From the NCBI GenBank assembly GCA_002633025.1, contig NMRB01000428.1:222740-286739 (forward strand): 64,000 nt of DNA, in the 5' to 3' direction. The position numbers were made by a program, and so were the translations under genes. Positions 22,376 through 33,868 of the stretch are shown here, piece after piece. The notes beneath the pieces are model-generated. The model was not told where the DNA came from. It saw only the letters and a program-made list of their open reading frames with translations, and ran no database searches. The DNA is from Notospermus geniculatus. Taxonomy: Eukaryota; Nemertea; Pilidiophora; Heteronemertea; Lineidae. The first letter of the stretch is position 1, and the number at the start of each line of letters is the position of its first letter.

Positions 22376-22781
22376 TACACAGTGTACGGACACCCGGTTA
22401 ATAATGGCTTCACGGTTCCAAACCCTTTGTGAAGCCTTCGTCAACCGGCATGTCCATATACCATGTAGCTCTTTGTAATCGCAGCCTTAGCTACTGGCGG
22501 TGAAGGGGTTAAAACTTCCAGTACACGTACACAAAAATGACTGCTATTAGAATGCTGTTCATCTCTCATGTGCAAGTTTGCACAAGGGACCAGGTCCGCT
22601 GATTTGAGGGTTAACATCAGAACAATAATGTCAATCTTCTTGGTTTCTTCGAGATTTTCACCATACAATCACAATTGGTGATGAGTCATTTCCCCCTCAG
22701 GCTCCTTCCTTCGTTATCACATCACCTTGACTTGCCTCCTCATTGTGTAATTCAGGATCTTGTGAAGAAATCTGCTGACTT

Positions 22782-23065
22782 GAGCCCTGATAGCCTAGTG
22801 GCTGTCACGTCTGCTGAGACCAAGCGGCAGGTCCCGGGTTCAAATCCAGCTCGGGCCATATGGGATTTCATTCCCGGCTCTTCAGTCCGTCCGTCGCATG
22901 GGACAGTAAGCCGTGGTGCCTTGTACCTTGTGTCTTTGCAAGGGCAAGAAAAATACCCCATCCAAGTGAGGAACATGAGTAGCTTAAGATGGCATCCTCT
23001 GCACTTACCAGGGCCAATAATGCTATAGCGTCGGCCCTGACGGAAAAATGAAATACAGATATCAA
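22782..23065 (+). mobile_element. SINE-A in duplication B copy 2
   Basis: Counterpart of 18051-18330; B box GGTTCAAATCC at 22837-22847. Confidence 0.9.
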
Positions 23066-24093
23066 GAATCTAATTGAACCACTCTTTGAGATCAGCAGCT
23101 GCTAGGACACTGATGAAAGCTGCTGAATTGAATAATTCAACCTCTCTCTGAGATGCTAGGAGGACATCTTTGTATCAAGGACACCAAATTCCAGTCCTAC
23201 ATCCCAGGTCCTACATATGGCAGGTTCTATTCAAGTTGACTTCTCTAATCAGGATACCTCTGAATTAAAGACAGCATTTGTCAGTGCCAGTGCTGTCCTA
23301 AAAGGGAGCTTCCACTCATATTGATAAGGATGGCAGAGATATTTGGGGTGGTCATGTTGAAGAAAAGAGCTACATCAGAGAGAAAGTTTCTGAAAGAAAT
23401 GTGTGTCGCTTACTTTTGGCCTCGGCGTCAAATTTGGTCCTATGCAGTTCAGAATCACCTCTGGAACAAAGATTCTCATGTGAATACTTTAAGCATAGGC
23501 CTATGCATATCAGGTGGACCTGGATTTTTGGGGCAGTCATGCAGAAGAAAGGTTTAGATCATAAATTCATAATGAAAGTTTCACAAAGGGATTTTGTGCA
23601 ACCTTCTGTTCGCCGCAGCACTGCTGCAATTTGTTCCTGTGTGGTTACCGGTAGCTTAATTTACTGAATATCCATTCCAACAGAATCAAAGAAATTAAAC
23701 TAGTCACTGCAAAAAGCTTCATAAAAGTTTTTAACATAATTTGTCGCATATTCTGATTAAATTGACGGGTTTCAAATAAAAATCCTCTTTGGTGGAAAGT
23801 TCTTTTAAAATCTTCAAACATTTTGGTGAGGGAGATGGTATATGTATTTAGCAATTTCATTAGAGGGACGTATGATTAAATTAATGACTATCTTTAGTGA
23901 TTATGATAAAAGGGTCCCCGAACAGACGAGACCTTGATGATTAAAGACAAATTTTTGCACTGAAGAAATTTGATTATACGGTTGGTGAAACTTGTGATAT
24001 ATGATGGAAGTTAATGTGTGGAAGATGAAGAGTGGTTGGATGTGGTTACCGTGGTGAAATCTAAGGAAAGAATTTTGTGATCCTGTAGGCTTA

Positions 24094-24451
24094 AGCCTCG
24101 CTTATGTCGCCCTTACGTAGTAGTCAGAACAAGTTGGCAACTGATAATCGGCGCATAGTTGGAACTAATCAGTCACAACTACTAGGTAACATAAGCTCTC
24201 GGGCGTCAGCGAGTAACTAGTTGCAAACTAAAAATATCCCGATCCTGAAAATCGCACGTGTTCAACTTCAGCACGTTTTACTTAAAATCAAAACAAATCT
24301 GTGTCGACATAAGCACTCAAAAGACAGCGAAAAACTAGTCCCAGGTAGTTGCGACCGATCGGTATTTTTCTCGTCGGTGGCGACATAAGTTATCAGTTGC
24401 AACTTGTTGACGCTATTTCTATCACAGCGTAGGGCGACATAAGCAAGGCTT
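24094..24451. mobile_element. 358-bp MITE, TA-flanked, present in duplication B copy 2 only
   Basis: Inverted ends: left AGCCTCGCTTATGTCGCCC, right in reverse AAGCCTTGCTTATGTCGCCC. TA lies at 24092-24093 and 24452-24453, as for Tc1/mariner-type insertion. Copy 1 has GGCTTGGACC with no insert (near 19605). Confidence 0.85.
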
Positions 24452-24488
24452 TAGACCCATGGTAGAGTCACAATGGGTCCAGTTTTGT

Positions 24489-24593
24489 CATCCTCCCACA
24501 ACAGGGTTTTTACCTCGCTACTCTTTGTCTAGTCACACTTTGTGTACGAGTGTATGAAGAGTAACAAGACCAAAGCCCTGCTGTGGGAGGATG
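24489..24593. mobile_element. HP-1 fold-back MITE, copy 5
   Basis: Counterpart of copy 4; flanks AGTTTTGT and AGTTTTCT (7 of 8 match), which clarifies the aged target duplication. Confidence 0.8.
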
Positions 24594-25273
24594 AGTTTTC
24601 TTTGCATCAAAAGAACCACAGGTGAACAGCAAGTCTGACCCAAGCTGCAGCAAGCCCATCGAAAACAAGGGATCGTCTCACTGACATGCACTCGTAATGC
24701 TAGGCAGCACACATGCAGTTTCATGTCTGCGAGAATCTCACTGACATTTGCTCCTCAAAGCTGGCAGCACGCATGCAGTCTCTCATGTCTGTGAGATCTC
24801 ACTTTCATGTGCTCCTAAAACTGCTGGTAGCACATGTACAGATTCATTTCTGTGAGCCGTGTTGCCTACATGACGTAGCACGCATAATGTACATGACGTA
24901 GCACGCAAACAAGACATAGGTTTTAGCTAACAAAGATGACTTGCAGTTATGGTCTCACTGAGGCTTCCATAATGTGTGCTGCTACCAGCTTCACTCAAAG
25001 AAAAAACGTTGGACAAAAAATCGATCCAAGCTGTGGTGCCCTGAGGAAAAAAACAAGCCTGGATGGACCCAGGTTTTTGCATGAGTGAACCATCTGAGCT
25101 CAGAAAAAATCTCCCTTCTCCTTTGCACCCTGTGTAGTCATGCACACATCAGGGCAAACACAGGCAGACTATTTACTGTTCTTGAGGAGTCTGTGGTGTT
25201 TTTTATGGCCCGTTACTCCGTCTGGTGCGAGCTAATTATGGCGGGGAAACGCAGAAGAGCGGGACGAGTTAGG

Positions 25274-25837
25274 CTAATTGAAATTCACGTTCGATACTTC
25301 TCCTAATGTGACAGCGATCGTGTGGGTGTATCCCAGAACATAGCGTGTGCGGTTGATTTCCGAAAAGTCTTGCCACCGTATCACGTTACAGCTGGCGTAA
25401 CCTACCACCCCTCCAACGTTACCTACCCATGTGGTAACGTATGCTGAAGTGGGTGATACCACTTGATACAGAGGGGTGATATTTCTTGAATTCTTCAGCG
25501 TAATCCGTGAAATGCCCATCGGTTTTGACATTCATCGACTAGGCATCAAATATACGTGATATTTTTTCCATCATCCACTTTGATGTCCACATAATTGATT
25601 CCCACTCCTCATATTTTTCACATCCTCTCCTTAGACTCCCTCACGCTGGTAGCGATGGTTCCTCCCGATATATAAATCATCCAGTGCGTAATAATCAGCA
25701 TCAGACCTTGGAGGAACATTCGCATAAACATCTGTAACATATCCCACGCAGGCCTTTTTATGCATCGTCACAGCATCAAAATGAAAGACTCTTGGCAATT
25801 TTCGGCTATTCTCGGACGTTTTTATTCCACTATTCAT
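25274..25837 (-). pseudogene. Possible decayed coding sequence, unidentified
   Basis: Three minus-strand fragments in order but in different frames have protein-like composition: 25837-25631 (ends near DADYYALDDLYIGRNHRYQ), 25618-25546 (GVGINYVDIKVDDGKNITYI) and 25531-25274 (includes ITPLYQVVSPTSAYVTTWVG). Stops and frame changes separate them, and the gaps are too short for introns. If real, it is a broken beta-rich protein gene. I recognise no family; chance frames remain possible. Confidence 0.2.
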
Positions 25838-27535
25838 GACAAAACATCCTCGCGTGTGCAGTTACTAAATATGGATGGTTCGGGTGTGACGTAATGCGGA
25901 GGCTTGTCTTAGAGGAGAGATTCTAACGAGGGAGGGATCATCTCGTGATCGGAACTTTGGCGACCATCAAGTTTTTGGCAACAAATTCTCATGGGATGCC
26001 TGCCATTCCACAAACATAACAACAAGGTACCTCTTATATACTATCTACTGTAAATCCTTCTTTATTTACTGATGTTTTATGCCTTCTTTTATGAATTAGG
26101 GCCCAAGTTGCAAACTTTTCTTCAAAAGTAATCGATTGTTTTTGTTTCCAGTTGTGAAAAGTTGTCAACCAGCTGTGCAGTGGGAATTGAAATGAATTGC
26201 TTTCTCACTCGAGTTTGCAAAACTTTCAGGAAATTTCAACCAACATACATGTAAATATGGAGTTATCATTATAAGAATATATATCTAATCATTCTCAGGT
26301 GTTCCTTTCAATATGCATCTGATTCCCATAGTCGTAGATTGCATTATAATTCGGCACTTTTCAGAAAATTCGTTGGTATACAACAATTCTGTTGGCTTTC
26401 TTGTTGAATGGCCGTCGATCCTTTTTGAAAGAATCGGCTGTAATTTCAATATATCATTGGGTATATACTGTACTTTCCCAACCAAGAAGTCCATTGATTA
26501 ATGTAAGGAATCAACGCCTTCTGCAATGGTCAGATATCCAATTAAAGATTAGTTCCAACCGATTGGCTGTCACAGCTGACGATTTCATTGAGTGACAACA
26601 ATGAATGTCAGCTATTTTAATTGTGCGAAATTGACAGCAGGCAGGCCTTGGCCTGGCAATCAAGAGACTTGTCAAAAGTCTACATGCCATTGGTCAGTTT
26701 AGCACAATTTGCATAGTTATTACCTGTGGGTCAAGCCTGAATATTGTTGACTGACTGTCTAGGTGTGAAACTACAGTATTTTCTTTGAAATTTGCTGTGT
26801 TTTTCGAACTTTCTCAAGAGTGCGAATTCTGCTGTACTAATATTCCTCCAACAGTTGTAACTTTTTCGAATTCTTGTCCCAGCGAGATGCTCATTTAATT
26901 TTCTTCCTAGGTTAATAATCTTTGATTTGGCATCCATGGCAGGAATATTTATTGGGTCACGAGTCAGTTGTAATCTAACTGTAGCAAGTTTGAGATGACT
27001 TAGTTAAGTAATTTGCTCGAGGAAATTCAATTTTCATGATTGGTAGGAGTCAGAGGTGCCTTTCCTGATTCTATTACATGGGGTTGTTTTCAAGGGTGGA
27101 AAATCGGGATTCAAGAATGGGTTTTACAATATGCAATTTTAAATTCATATTCTGTGCACATGGATCCAACCAAAAATACATACATGTAAGTTAGATTGTC
27201 TATTTTGGATCCAACTGATTTCTTCAGAAAGTTTGGCAACCGAAACTTCTGAAAAGCTGCTGGAAATCCTGCCAGAAGGTCCCTCATGTGATCCCTCTTC
27301 AGTTGAGTTTGGCATAAGTTAGGCCTAGCATGTTGACATATCAAGGCCTACAGTAACTTCGCCCTTTGAACTACGCTCCCTTCCGTGAGAGTAGGAGTGA
27401 TTGGAACACTTGTCAGGGAAAGATTGCCTAGCAGCAGGGTGTCATGTCAGTTGCGTTGATGATCTGCAAAGATTTGGTTATGATTTAACCTTAAGATATC
27501 CCTACATATCACATCAGCATGGTCATTCATTGTAG
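25838..27535. other. Unassigned sequence
   Basis: AT-rich. An open stretch 26300-26502 follows attctcag on the plus strand but also overlaps a minus-strand frame, so no call is made. No repeat family recognised. Confidence 0.3.
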
Positions 27536-27594
27536 GAGGAAACTGGATGAGCTGCAAGTACTTTTGCAGGAGGGTATTTACACTGCTGCCAGAG
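27536..27594 (+). CDS. Candidate internal exon 2 of the unidentified plus-strand gene
   Basis: 59 nt between ...cattcattgtag and AGAG|gtgtaa. It opens with one base that completes a split codon, then 19 codons (RKLDELQVLLQ, EGIYTAAR), and ends with one base (G). The start phase fits the end of the 3484-3530 exon (TG+G, Trp), and the end phase fits the 41447 exon (G+AT, Asp). The sequence is amphipathic and helical in character. The donor is only moderate (gtgtaa), and the frame stays open beyond it, so the 3' border is uncertain. Intron lengths of about 24 and 14 kb would be needed, which is plausible given the duplications and repeats inside them. No family recognised. Confidence 0.38.
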
Positions 27595-28150
27595 GTGTAA
27601 AACTGACACCAATCAACGCTGTCATCATGCACAAAAAGAGGTCAAAGGTGAAAAAACACTGTCCTATCCAATCAAGCAATAATTGAGTTTCCATGCTGAG
27701 CAGAAATTACGGGCAAAAACACCATATTCGTGCAAAAAACCATAGTCTGATCCTGTCTTTAAAGAGCAATGGGAATTATATAGCTGACATGGAGCCTTCT
27801 GATAAACAGCTGCGAGACGAAAAAAAATCGCGTTGACATGTTTTTATTGGATCTTATTTCGGGTCTAATCCAACTGCATCATGGGTAATCATATTTTCGC
27901 TTGCCCCTCCGTGGCCGGCATCTGATTCACTCGTGATTTGCGTGCATTTTGCGAACAAGTCGACATAATCTCATCCGCAGTGAGTTGACCAGATTTGTGA
28001 TATGCCCGTGTGTATTCTGTGACCTTTAGGTGTATGGGAAGGTCACAGATATTGATGGAATAAGATATGACTTGTGACCTTTAGATAGCCTTGAAGGTCA
28101 TAGCTATCCAAGGAGTGGAAGATGATTTCCTGGTCTATTGACTGCGAATA
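27595..28150. other. Unassigned sequence
   Basis: Contains a short repeated phrase GACCTTTAG ... GAAGGTCA (28018-28105). Otherwise nothing recognised. Confidence 0.3.
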
Positions 28151-28154
28151 TCAT

Positions 28155-28235
28155 CTGGGGGATAAAAAATTGAGTTCGATCCCGGTTGGGGTCGAAAATT
28201 TGCGAAATTCGGAGATGACTTTTACAGACAATTTT
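28155..28235 (+). mobile_element. HP-6 half element
   Basis: CCCGGTTGGGGTCGAAAATT then TGCGAAATTCGGAGATGACTT, one arm of the family seen complete at 52249-52443. Confidence 0.6.
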
Positions 28236-29058
28236 GAGGGGGTGGGATTTACTCCATGAGTTGTAACGTCACCATTTGGTCCCTTTCCCTTTCTGTCTTC
28301 TTGTGCCTGTGGTACATTTGGCCTGAAGATCTTAACAATCTGTAAGAGTCCTCGATATGATGATGACGGTCTTCAAAGGACGATTCCTTCTTTTATATGC
28401 ACCTGATATTGATGCGGATCAGAACATTTCGAGATCCATCAGGACATGTAAAATCTTGATTTCACAGCTGTCACGTCAGCGTGCCTGGTGATGACACAGT
28501 GCGTGCGGACTTGACAGCGTAGGGTTGTGATTGGCCAATAATTCTGAGATCTTTCTGCGATTGTGAGAGAGAATTAGAGGCAATTTGACAGCCACAAGTC
28601 TGCCGAGGTGCGCTGCTGGGAAGGTCAAAAACGTGCCAAATTGGTTACGTACGGCCAGGTTTGAATATGCTTTGGCTCTTATGGTCTTATTCAATCATAT
28701 TCTGTAACTTCCCTCTCCCTCATAGCTCCCCATGTTTCCTTGTTTGATGTATTGTCCTTCTAATCTCCCTTTACTCCATTGCTCTACTGTGAAAGGCTTT
28801 GGTTGGTGTAACTTCTGTTACTTTCATAATCCATTGACAAAAGCAGCCAAGTATCTTATTGGTCAATCTTGTACAGTATGCAAATCAGTCTGTTTGTCAA
28901 TATCATGCTGGCTGCATGATTCAGAATACTGTCAAGCCGTTTGGCCTGTCTGTTATCCGAATGTTACTTGTGCAATTAAGTGAGCAGAATGCTGTGACAC
29001 CTTTGGAGAGACTCCAGCTTCACTCTTTCACTGTCTTGGCCAAGTTGGGAGAAAAATT
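28236..29058. other. Unassigned sequence
   Basis: No repeat, exon or RNA gene recognised. Confidence 0.3.
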
Positions 29059-29241
29059 TGACCCGTGCCAGCAAAATGAGTCGGAATGCACCGGAAAGAA
29101 GACTCAAGATGACACCAGAGAACAACTCTAGAAATTGAGTCGAATTTCACAATGGCCAGACAATACTGAAATCAACAATCCATTGGTGCACTTTGGGTCT
29201 TCTTCTCTGCGCATTCCGGCGAATTTTGTTGGCACGGCTCA
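29059..29241. mobile_element. HP-4 fold-back MITE, copy 1
   Basis: Left arm TGACCCGTGCCAGCAAAATG then AGTCGGAATGCACCGG; the right arm is its imperfect inverse (CCGGCGAATTTTGTTGGCAC). Copies at 43585 and 45921. Confidence 0.75.
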
Positions 29242-29289
29242 TGAATGCTTGAAAGACACCTGAAACCACATCGTTGATAAACCTCGCGC

Positions 29290-29365
29290 CACTGGGAAGT
29301 GAAGCTTTAAGTGAGAGCTTTCCAATGAATACCTACATGTATGTGTCATGGTTTCTGTAAGATTT
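29290..29365. repeat. HP-3 hairpin, partial
   Basis: Only the right arm CTTTCCAATGAATACCTAC and TGTAAGAT remain clear; the left arm is degraded. Confidence 0.55.
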
Positions 29366-29433
29366 CTGGGTTTAATAGGTTCAGCAGTAATGATATTGGT
29401 CACTGGCAACAAAAGAGTTAAATAAATAAATAA

Positions 29434-29958
29434 ATGATCCTGGTTCTGCGACACATCTGGAGACATTGGCTGCAGGAGTCCATTTGCTTTTTCCAGGCCT
29501 GTACATCTATTACCATGAGCAGCACTGCTGGTGCCAGGTTTAATTCCGTCCTCCATCACATTCCGCGTCCTGTGATCACGCCGTCACTCTACATGCCTCC
29601 ACCTCAAGGCATTCCCTATGCTATCTTCCGTATGAAATGTTTGCAAACTGTGCACCCGGCCATCAATAACTTGCAAATTAGAATCATGCCCGTGGGAGGT
29701 TCCTGGGCCCAGACGCCATAAGTCATGATGCGTACTCCTCCCTGCGGTATGATTGGGCGCGAATTTATCACAGTTCGCTTGGCTGCATATTCTCACCTTG
29801 GTCCGCGGGGATGGTGCGAATTTTATATGACTAATTGTGCGAGAAGGTTTTCGTTTGGAGGTAAAGTTGAAATTCACACCTATACCATTAATATCAACAC
29901 CACCGTTGGGCAAATGGTTGGAAATTCATACTGGCACTTGTCATTTGCAACAAATTGA
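29434..29958. other. Adjacent open frames, unidentified
   Basis: Two plus-strand frames (29434-29721 and 29725-29958) and a minus-strand frame overlap here. The second plus frame has protein-like stretches (GWCEFYMTNCARRFSFGG). No splice pair links them and no family is recognised. Confidence 0.15.
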
Positions 29959-30084
29959 AATATTCAAGTTTAGAACTGGATGGTAGTTTACACCAAGTCA
30001 GTTTAGCCAGTTCGTTACCAGTGACAGTTGTACTAAAACGCAGATAAACCAACCAGATCCTTAAATCTTACAAAAACCTTGTTG

Positions 30085-30210
30085 CACAGGTGCCCATTTG
30101 AAAGCACTACTGGTTCCAACAGGTGCCCATTTGAAAGCACTACTGGTTCACATAGGTGCCCATTTGAAAGCACTACCGGTTCAAACAGGTGCCCATTTGA
30201 AAGCACTCAT
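30085..30210 (+). repeat. ~33-bp tandem repeat, four units
   Basis: CAGGTGCCCATTTGAAAGCA plus CTACTGGTTC repeated four times. The unit resembles the left arm of HP-3 (after ATCTTACAAAAACC), so the array probably grew from an HP-3 arm. Confidence 0.8.
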
Positions 30211-30305
30211 CAGAGCTTTTCAGTGAAATTGTCCCTGACAGTAAAAGGGTTACCATGGTAATATGAATCTCTACCACTTAACAATCAGGCCTACAATCTT
30301 CGGAA

Positions 30306-30980
30306 AAGTTACTCTGTCATCTGTTGATCTTAAATTACCAAAATTATACATATGATATCACTAATATCCCAAGCCATTAAACATGAAGGGGGATGACTTT
30401 CACATATTAGCATCATTGCATGTTGAACATGAAATTTGAGATGGCAGTATGATCAGATAAGATGATACTGTTTTCATAACGATCCTAATTACAACTCCAG
30501 TGGTTAATTAATTACAGGAAGTGTGCTTTGTTAAACATAAATACGGACCTCGTGACTTGTGCGGTAGATTTTTTAGCGGTGGGAAAATGTTGAAAACTTA
30601 TCAGATTTTGTTTGGTTCTGAGAAAAAATGAGAAAATAATGATGTGAGGTGTGTTTCATTCAAGTTTTGAAAGTGGCTTTTTTGTGCTTTTTCACTTTTT
30701 TGTCGGAAGTCTCATCTCTTGATCAAGGGGTAAATTTCTGTGGACGAGATACTAGTAAACTATTTTATATGTTTTGTCAAAGTCAGACAATATGCTGTAA
30801 ATCATGAGATTTTACAAACTTTTTGAGCTCTAAAGTTTTCACAAAAAAAATGTTAAAAGTTTAGATAGAAAGAAGGCTTCATATGCAAATCAACTTGCAG
30901 ACATAATTCCCTTGAAAGACTTGGACAAACTTTTTGACTTTCTCCTGCGGGGTGCCAACGGTGATTAGAAGAGCCCTCAA
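30306..30980 (+). repeat. Duplication C, copy 1 (ends at single N)
   Basis: 675 bp from AAGTTACTCTGTC to GAGCCCTCAA, then N at 30981, then the same sequence again. See copy 2 for the interpretation. Confidence 0.95.
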
Positions 30981-30981
30981 N

Positions 30982-31654
30982 AAGTTACTCTGTCATCTGT
31001 TGATCTTAAATTACCAAAATTATACATATGATATCACTAATATCCCAAGCCATTAAACATGAAGGGGGATGACTTTCACATATTAGCATCATTGCATGTT
31101 GAACATGAAATTTGAGATGGCAGTATGATCAGATAAGATGATACTGTTTTCATAACGATCCTAATTACAACTCCAGTGGTTAATTAATTACAGGAAGTGT
31201 GCTTTGTTAAACATAAATACGGACCTTGTGACTTGTGCGGTAGATTTTTTAGCGGTGGGAAAATGTTGTAAACTTATCAGATTTTGTTTGGTTCTGAGAA
31301 AAAATGGGAAAATAATGATGTGAGGTGTGTTTCATTCAAGTTTTGAAAGTGGCTTTTTTGTGCTTTTTCACTTTTTTGTCGGAAGTCTCATCTCTTGATC
31401 AAGGGGTGAATTTCTGTGGACGAGATACTAGTAAACTATTTTATGTTTTGTCAAAGTCAGACAATATGCTGTAAATCATGAGATTTTACAAACTTTTTGA
31501 GCTCTAAAGTTTTCACAAAAAAAATGTTAAAAGTGTAGATAGAAAGAAGGCTTCATATGCAAATCAACTTGCAGACATAATTCCCTTGAAAGACTTGGAC
31601 AAACTTTTTGACTTTCTCCTGCGGGGTGCCAACGGTGATTAGAAGAGCCCTCAA
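30982..31654 (+). repeat. Duplication C, copy 2; probable unmerged contig overlap
   Basis: 673 bp, about 1% different from copy 1. It starts immediately after the N and runs into unique sequence after GAGCCCTCAA. Copy 1 stops exactly there, the signature of two overlapping contigs laid end to end. Confidence 0.95.
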
Positions 31655-32132
31655 CTCTCCTATCTTGTGGAGGTTGTTTCTTGAGATAGTTATGTGTGAT
31701 TGCTTTAACATCAAAGCCCAATCGTCATGGCAACAGAAGAAAACTGCCAGTGGGTCTTTACTATCTTGTCTTTCCATAATTAGCACTTTTGATGCTTCAG
31801 ATAATGAAGGAAGTCACGAGAAATAACACTTGTCTCGAGAATCGGCAAAACTTTCTGACGGATCATTTTCGTTGCCATGTGGGTAGAATCACTAGATTAA
31901 TTCTTGCTTCTTGTTTGCGTTTCTTTGAAAAGAAACAAGACGAGGCCTAACAAGCCAATGTGAGTCATTCAGCAAACTTTAAGACCTCAGTCTTTTCAAG
32001 ATTTTCAATTTTTTCAAGATTTGCAATCTTTTCAAGATTTTCAATCCAATTTGATAGTTTTCTGCAATATCCTGTGGTTAGCGCAAAAATTTTGAAGATA
32101 TGGGTGTTTGTAAAGTCAACAACAAACTTTTA
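31655..32132. other. Mostly unassigned; short TTTTCAAGATT repeat
   Basis: Three ~18-bp units TTTTCAAGATTTGCAATC lie at 31992-32045. A 54-codon frame at 31795-31956 is not convincing. Confidence 0.35.
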
Positions 32133-32276
32133 GGGCCTATGCACCAACAAAGATTATCTTGAACTGAGGTTGAGCCACAACTTTTCCATTGTCACATCAT
32201 GCCCTGGCAAACCTGAACAATTGAAAAGTTGTTGCTCAACCTGAGTTCAAGATAATCTTTGTTTGGCACATGGCCC
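32133..32276. mobile_element. 144-bp fold-back MITE
   Basis: GGGCCTATGCACCAACAAAG at the left; the right end in reverse is GGGCCATGTGCCAAACAAAG. Long inner arms ATTATCTTGAACT and CAACTTTTC. Terminal motif related to other GGGCC/GGGTC families here. Confidence 0.8.
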
Positions 32277-33069
32277 ATAGTAGATCATAAATTCTTCAAC
32301 ATATTCAAACTTTCTCGAGTATTTTGTTGTTTTCTAGCATTCTTAGAGTTTTCAAAACCTTTGCTAAGTAATTCCGTATCATCCCATCGACAACACATAC
32401 TTTAGCTCTGTGTAATCCTACCAGCTTAGCCAATTGTGTATGAGAAATGCCAATGATTATACTCTTCAAGCTGATCTCAGAAGGGTGGAAGTTAAAGTAC
32501 ACGTGGTATTTTGGGAGGCCTAGTCTGGTTCATCAGGTTTGGAGGCGGAGGGTATAGGGCGGAATCCGCTTTCGGGATGATGATACTGTTGATGAGATCT
32601 GATAGAGCAGCTGAGCGTTGACATCAGTCCCTCTAATAGAACCTCTGTAAGTAGACCTTTTTGCACTGATGAATGTTTGTCCGTATTTGAGACATGTCTT
32701 ATTACAGAGGTCAACATTTGCTGCCCCTGCCTCTCCAATTTTAGATATCTGACCGATCTACAAAAGTAGGCGCGTGCCGCAGCCGAGGAAAGGGTTAACG
32801 GCTTACACCACAACAGCTGAAAGGTTGACAAAAATGACCAACAGTAGTGGATAGCAGTGATAATAGTTGAGTAAACTGATGACCAGTGACGTGTGCCTAC
32901 TTCAGGTCACATATTTTACACTCGCTAAACCACTACTGCAGCCATCCGCTGATTCAATATAAAACTGCCCTTGCGAAATTTCCTCACGACCCATAATTCC
33001 ATGATGGCCCTTTCACAGCCATAGATGTCTGAGATTCATCTTCTTAACCGCCCTAATCGCCTCCTCAGT
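32277..33069. other. Unassigned; overlapping minus-strand frames
   Basis: A 65-codon minus frame (32305-32502, with GISHTQLAKLVGLHRAKV) and a 103-codon minus frame (32520-32831) look mildly protein-like. Neither has splice support or a known family. Confidence 0.2.
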
Positions 33070-33868
33070 GTCCGGGTATTGTAGTGGCCATATTGATTTT
33101 AGTGCAAGAGACAACCAAGGCTGGCATATCTGACGGTGCCCAGACAGTTGAAGGAGCTGGGGATACCAGTATGAATGGGTTCTAGATACAGCGTGCCTCC
33201 GCAGCAGAACCTCTCTCAGCACATGCACATCTGAGGGTGCCCAGACAGCTGAAGCAGCTGGGGTTCACAGTGTCAATGGGTTGTAGCTAAACGTGCCTCT
33301 TTCACTGCCTCCTCTTGGTTGGACCTCTCTGCAGATAACCTCGCCACAAAACACAAAATGCCTCTTTCGTAGCCTTCTCTTGGCAGAACCTCTTTGCAGA
33401 TACTTTCACCTCGCGAAGGTAGAAAGGCCAGCATATTTGAGGTGCCCAGATAGTTTAAGGAGCTGGGGCTCACAGTGTCAATGCGTTGTAGCTAAAATGT
33501 GCCTCTTTCACTGCCTCCTCTTGGTTGAACCTCTCTTTGCAGACACTTTCACCATGAGACACGAGTGGTACGATGGCCAGTATATCTGAGGGTGCCCAGA
33601 TAGTTTAAGGAGCTTGGGCTGCCAGTGTCAGTGGGTTGTAGATACAACATGATTCCTTCGTACCCTCCTCTAGTAGAACCTCTCTTTGCGGACACTGTCA
33701 CCATGCGACACGAGGTATGAAGGCCAGTTAATCCGGACAGTACCCGAAGAGTTGAAGGAGCTGGGGCTACCAGTGGATGATACTGCAACGTGGCTCCTTC
33801 GCAGTCTCCGCTATGAGAAACATCTGTTTGCAGATACCATGTCCTGCAGGTCACAAACCAACTCCTAA
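33070..33868 (+). repeat. ~148-bp tandem repeat that encodes a decayed ~49-residue unit
   Basis: Units are anchored at AGTTGAAGGAGCTGGGG-like sites at 33146, 33247, 33452, 33602 and 33750. The last unit is open and reads TVPEELKELGLPVDD ... LLRSLRYEKHLFADT. Earlier units show the same pattern (VPRQLKELGLPV ... EPLFADT) broken by stops and shifts. The origin may be a duplicated exon. Copied again at 34697-35090 through duplication D. Confidence 0.6.

Larger units (their letters stand above)
20291..25005 (+). repeat. Tandem duplication B, copy 2
   Basis: Second 4.7-kb copy. It lacks the HP-5 and 127-bp insertions but has its own 358-bp insertion at 24094-24451. Otherwise only a few percent divergent by eye. 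Confidence 0.93.

Noticed and set aside
26300-26502. Plus-strand terminal exon
   Set aside because: An opposite-strand frame is open across the same DNA, and its phase does not fit the neighbouring plus-strand candidates.
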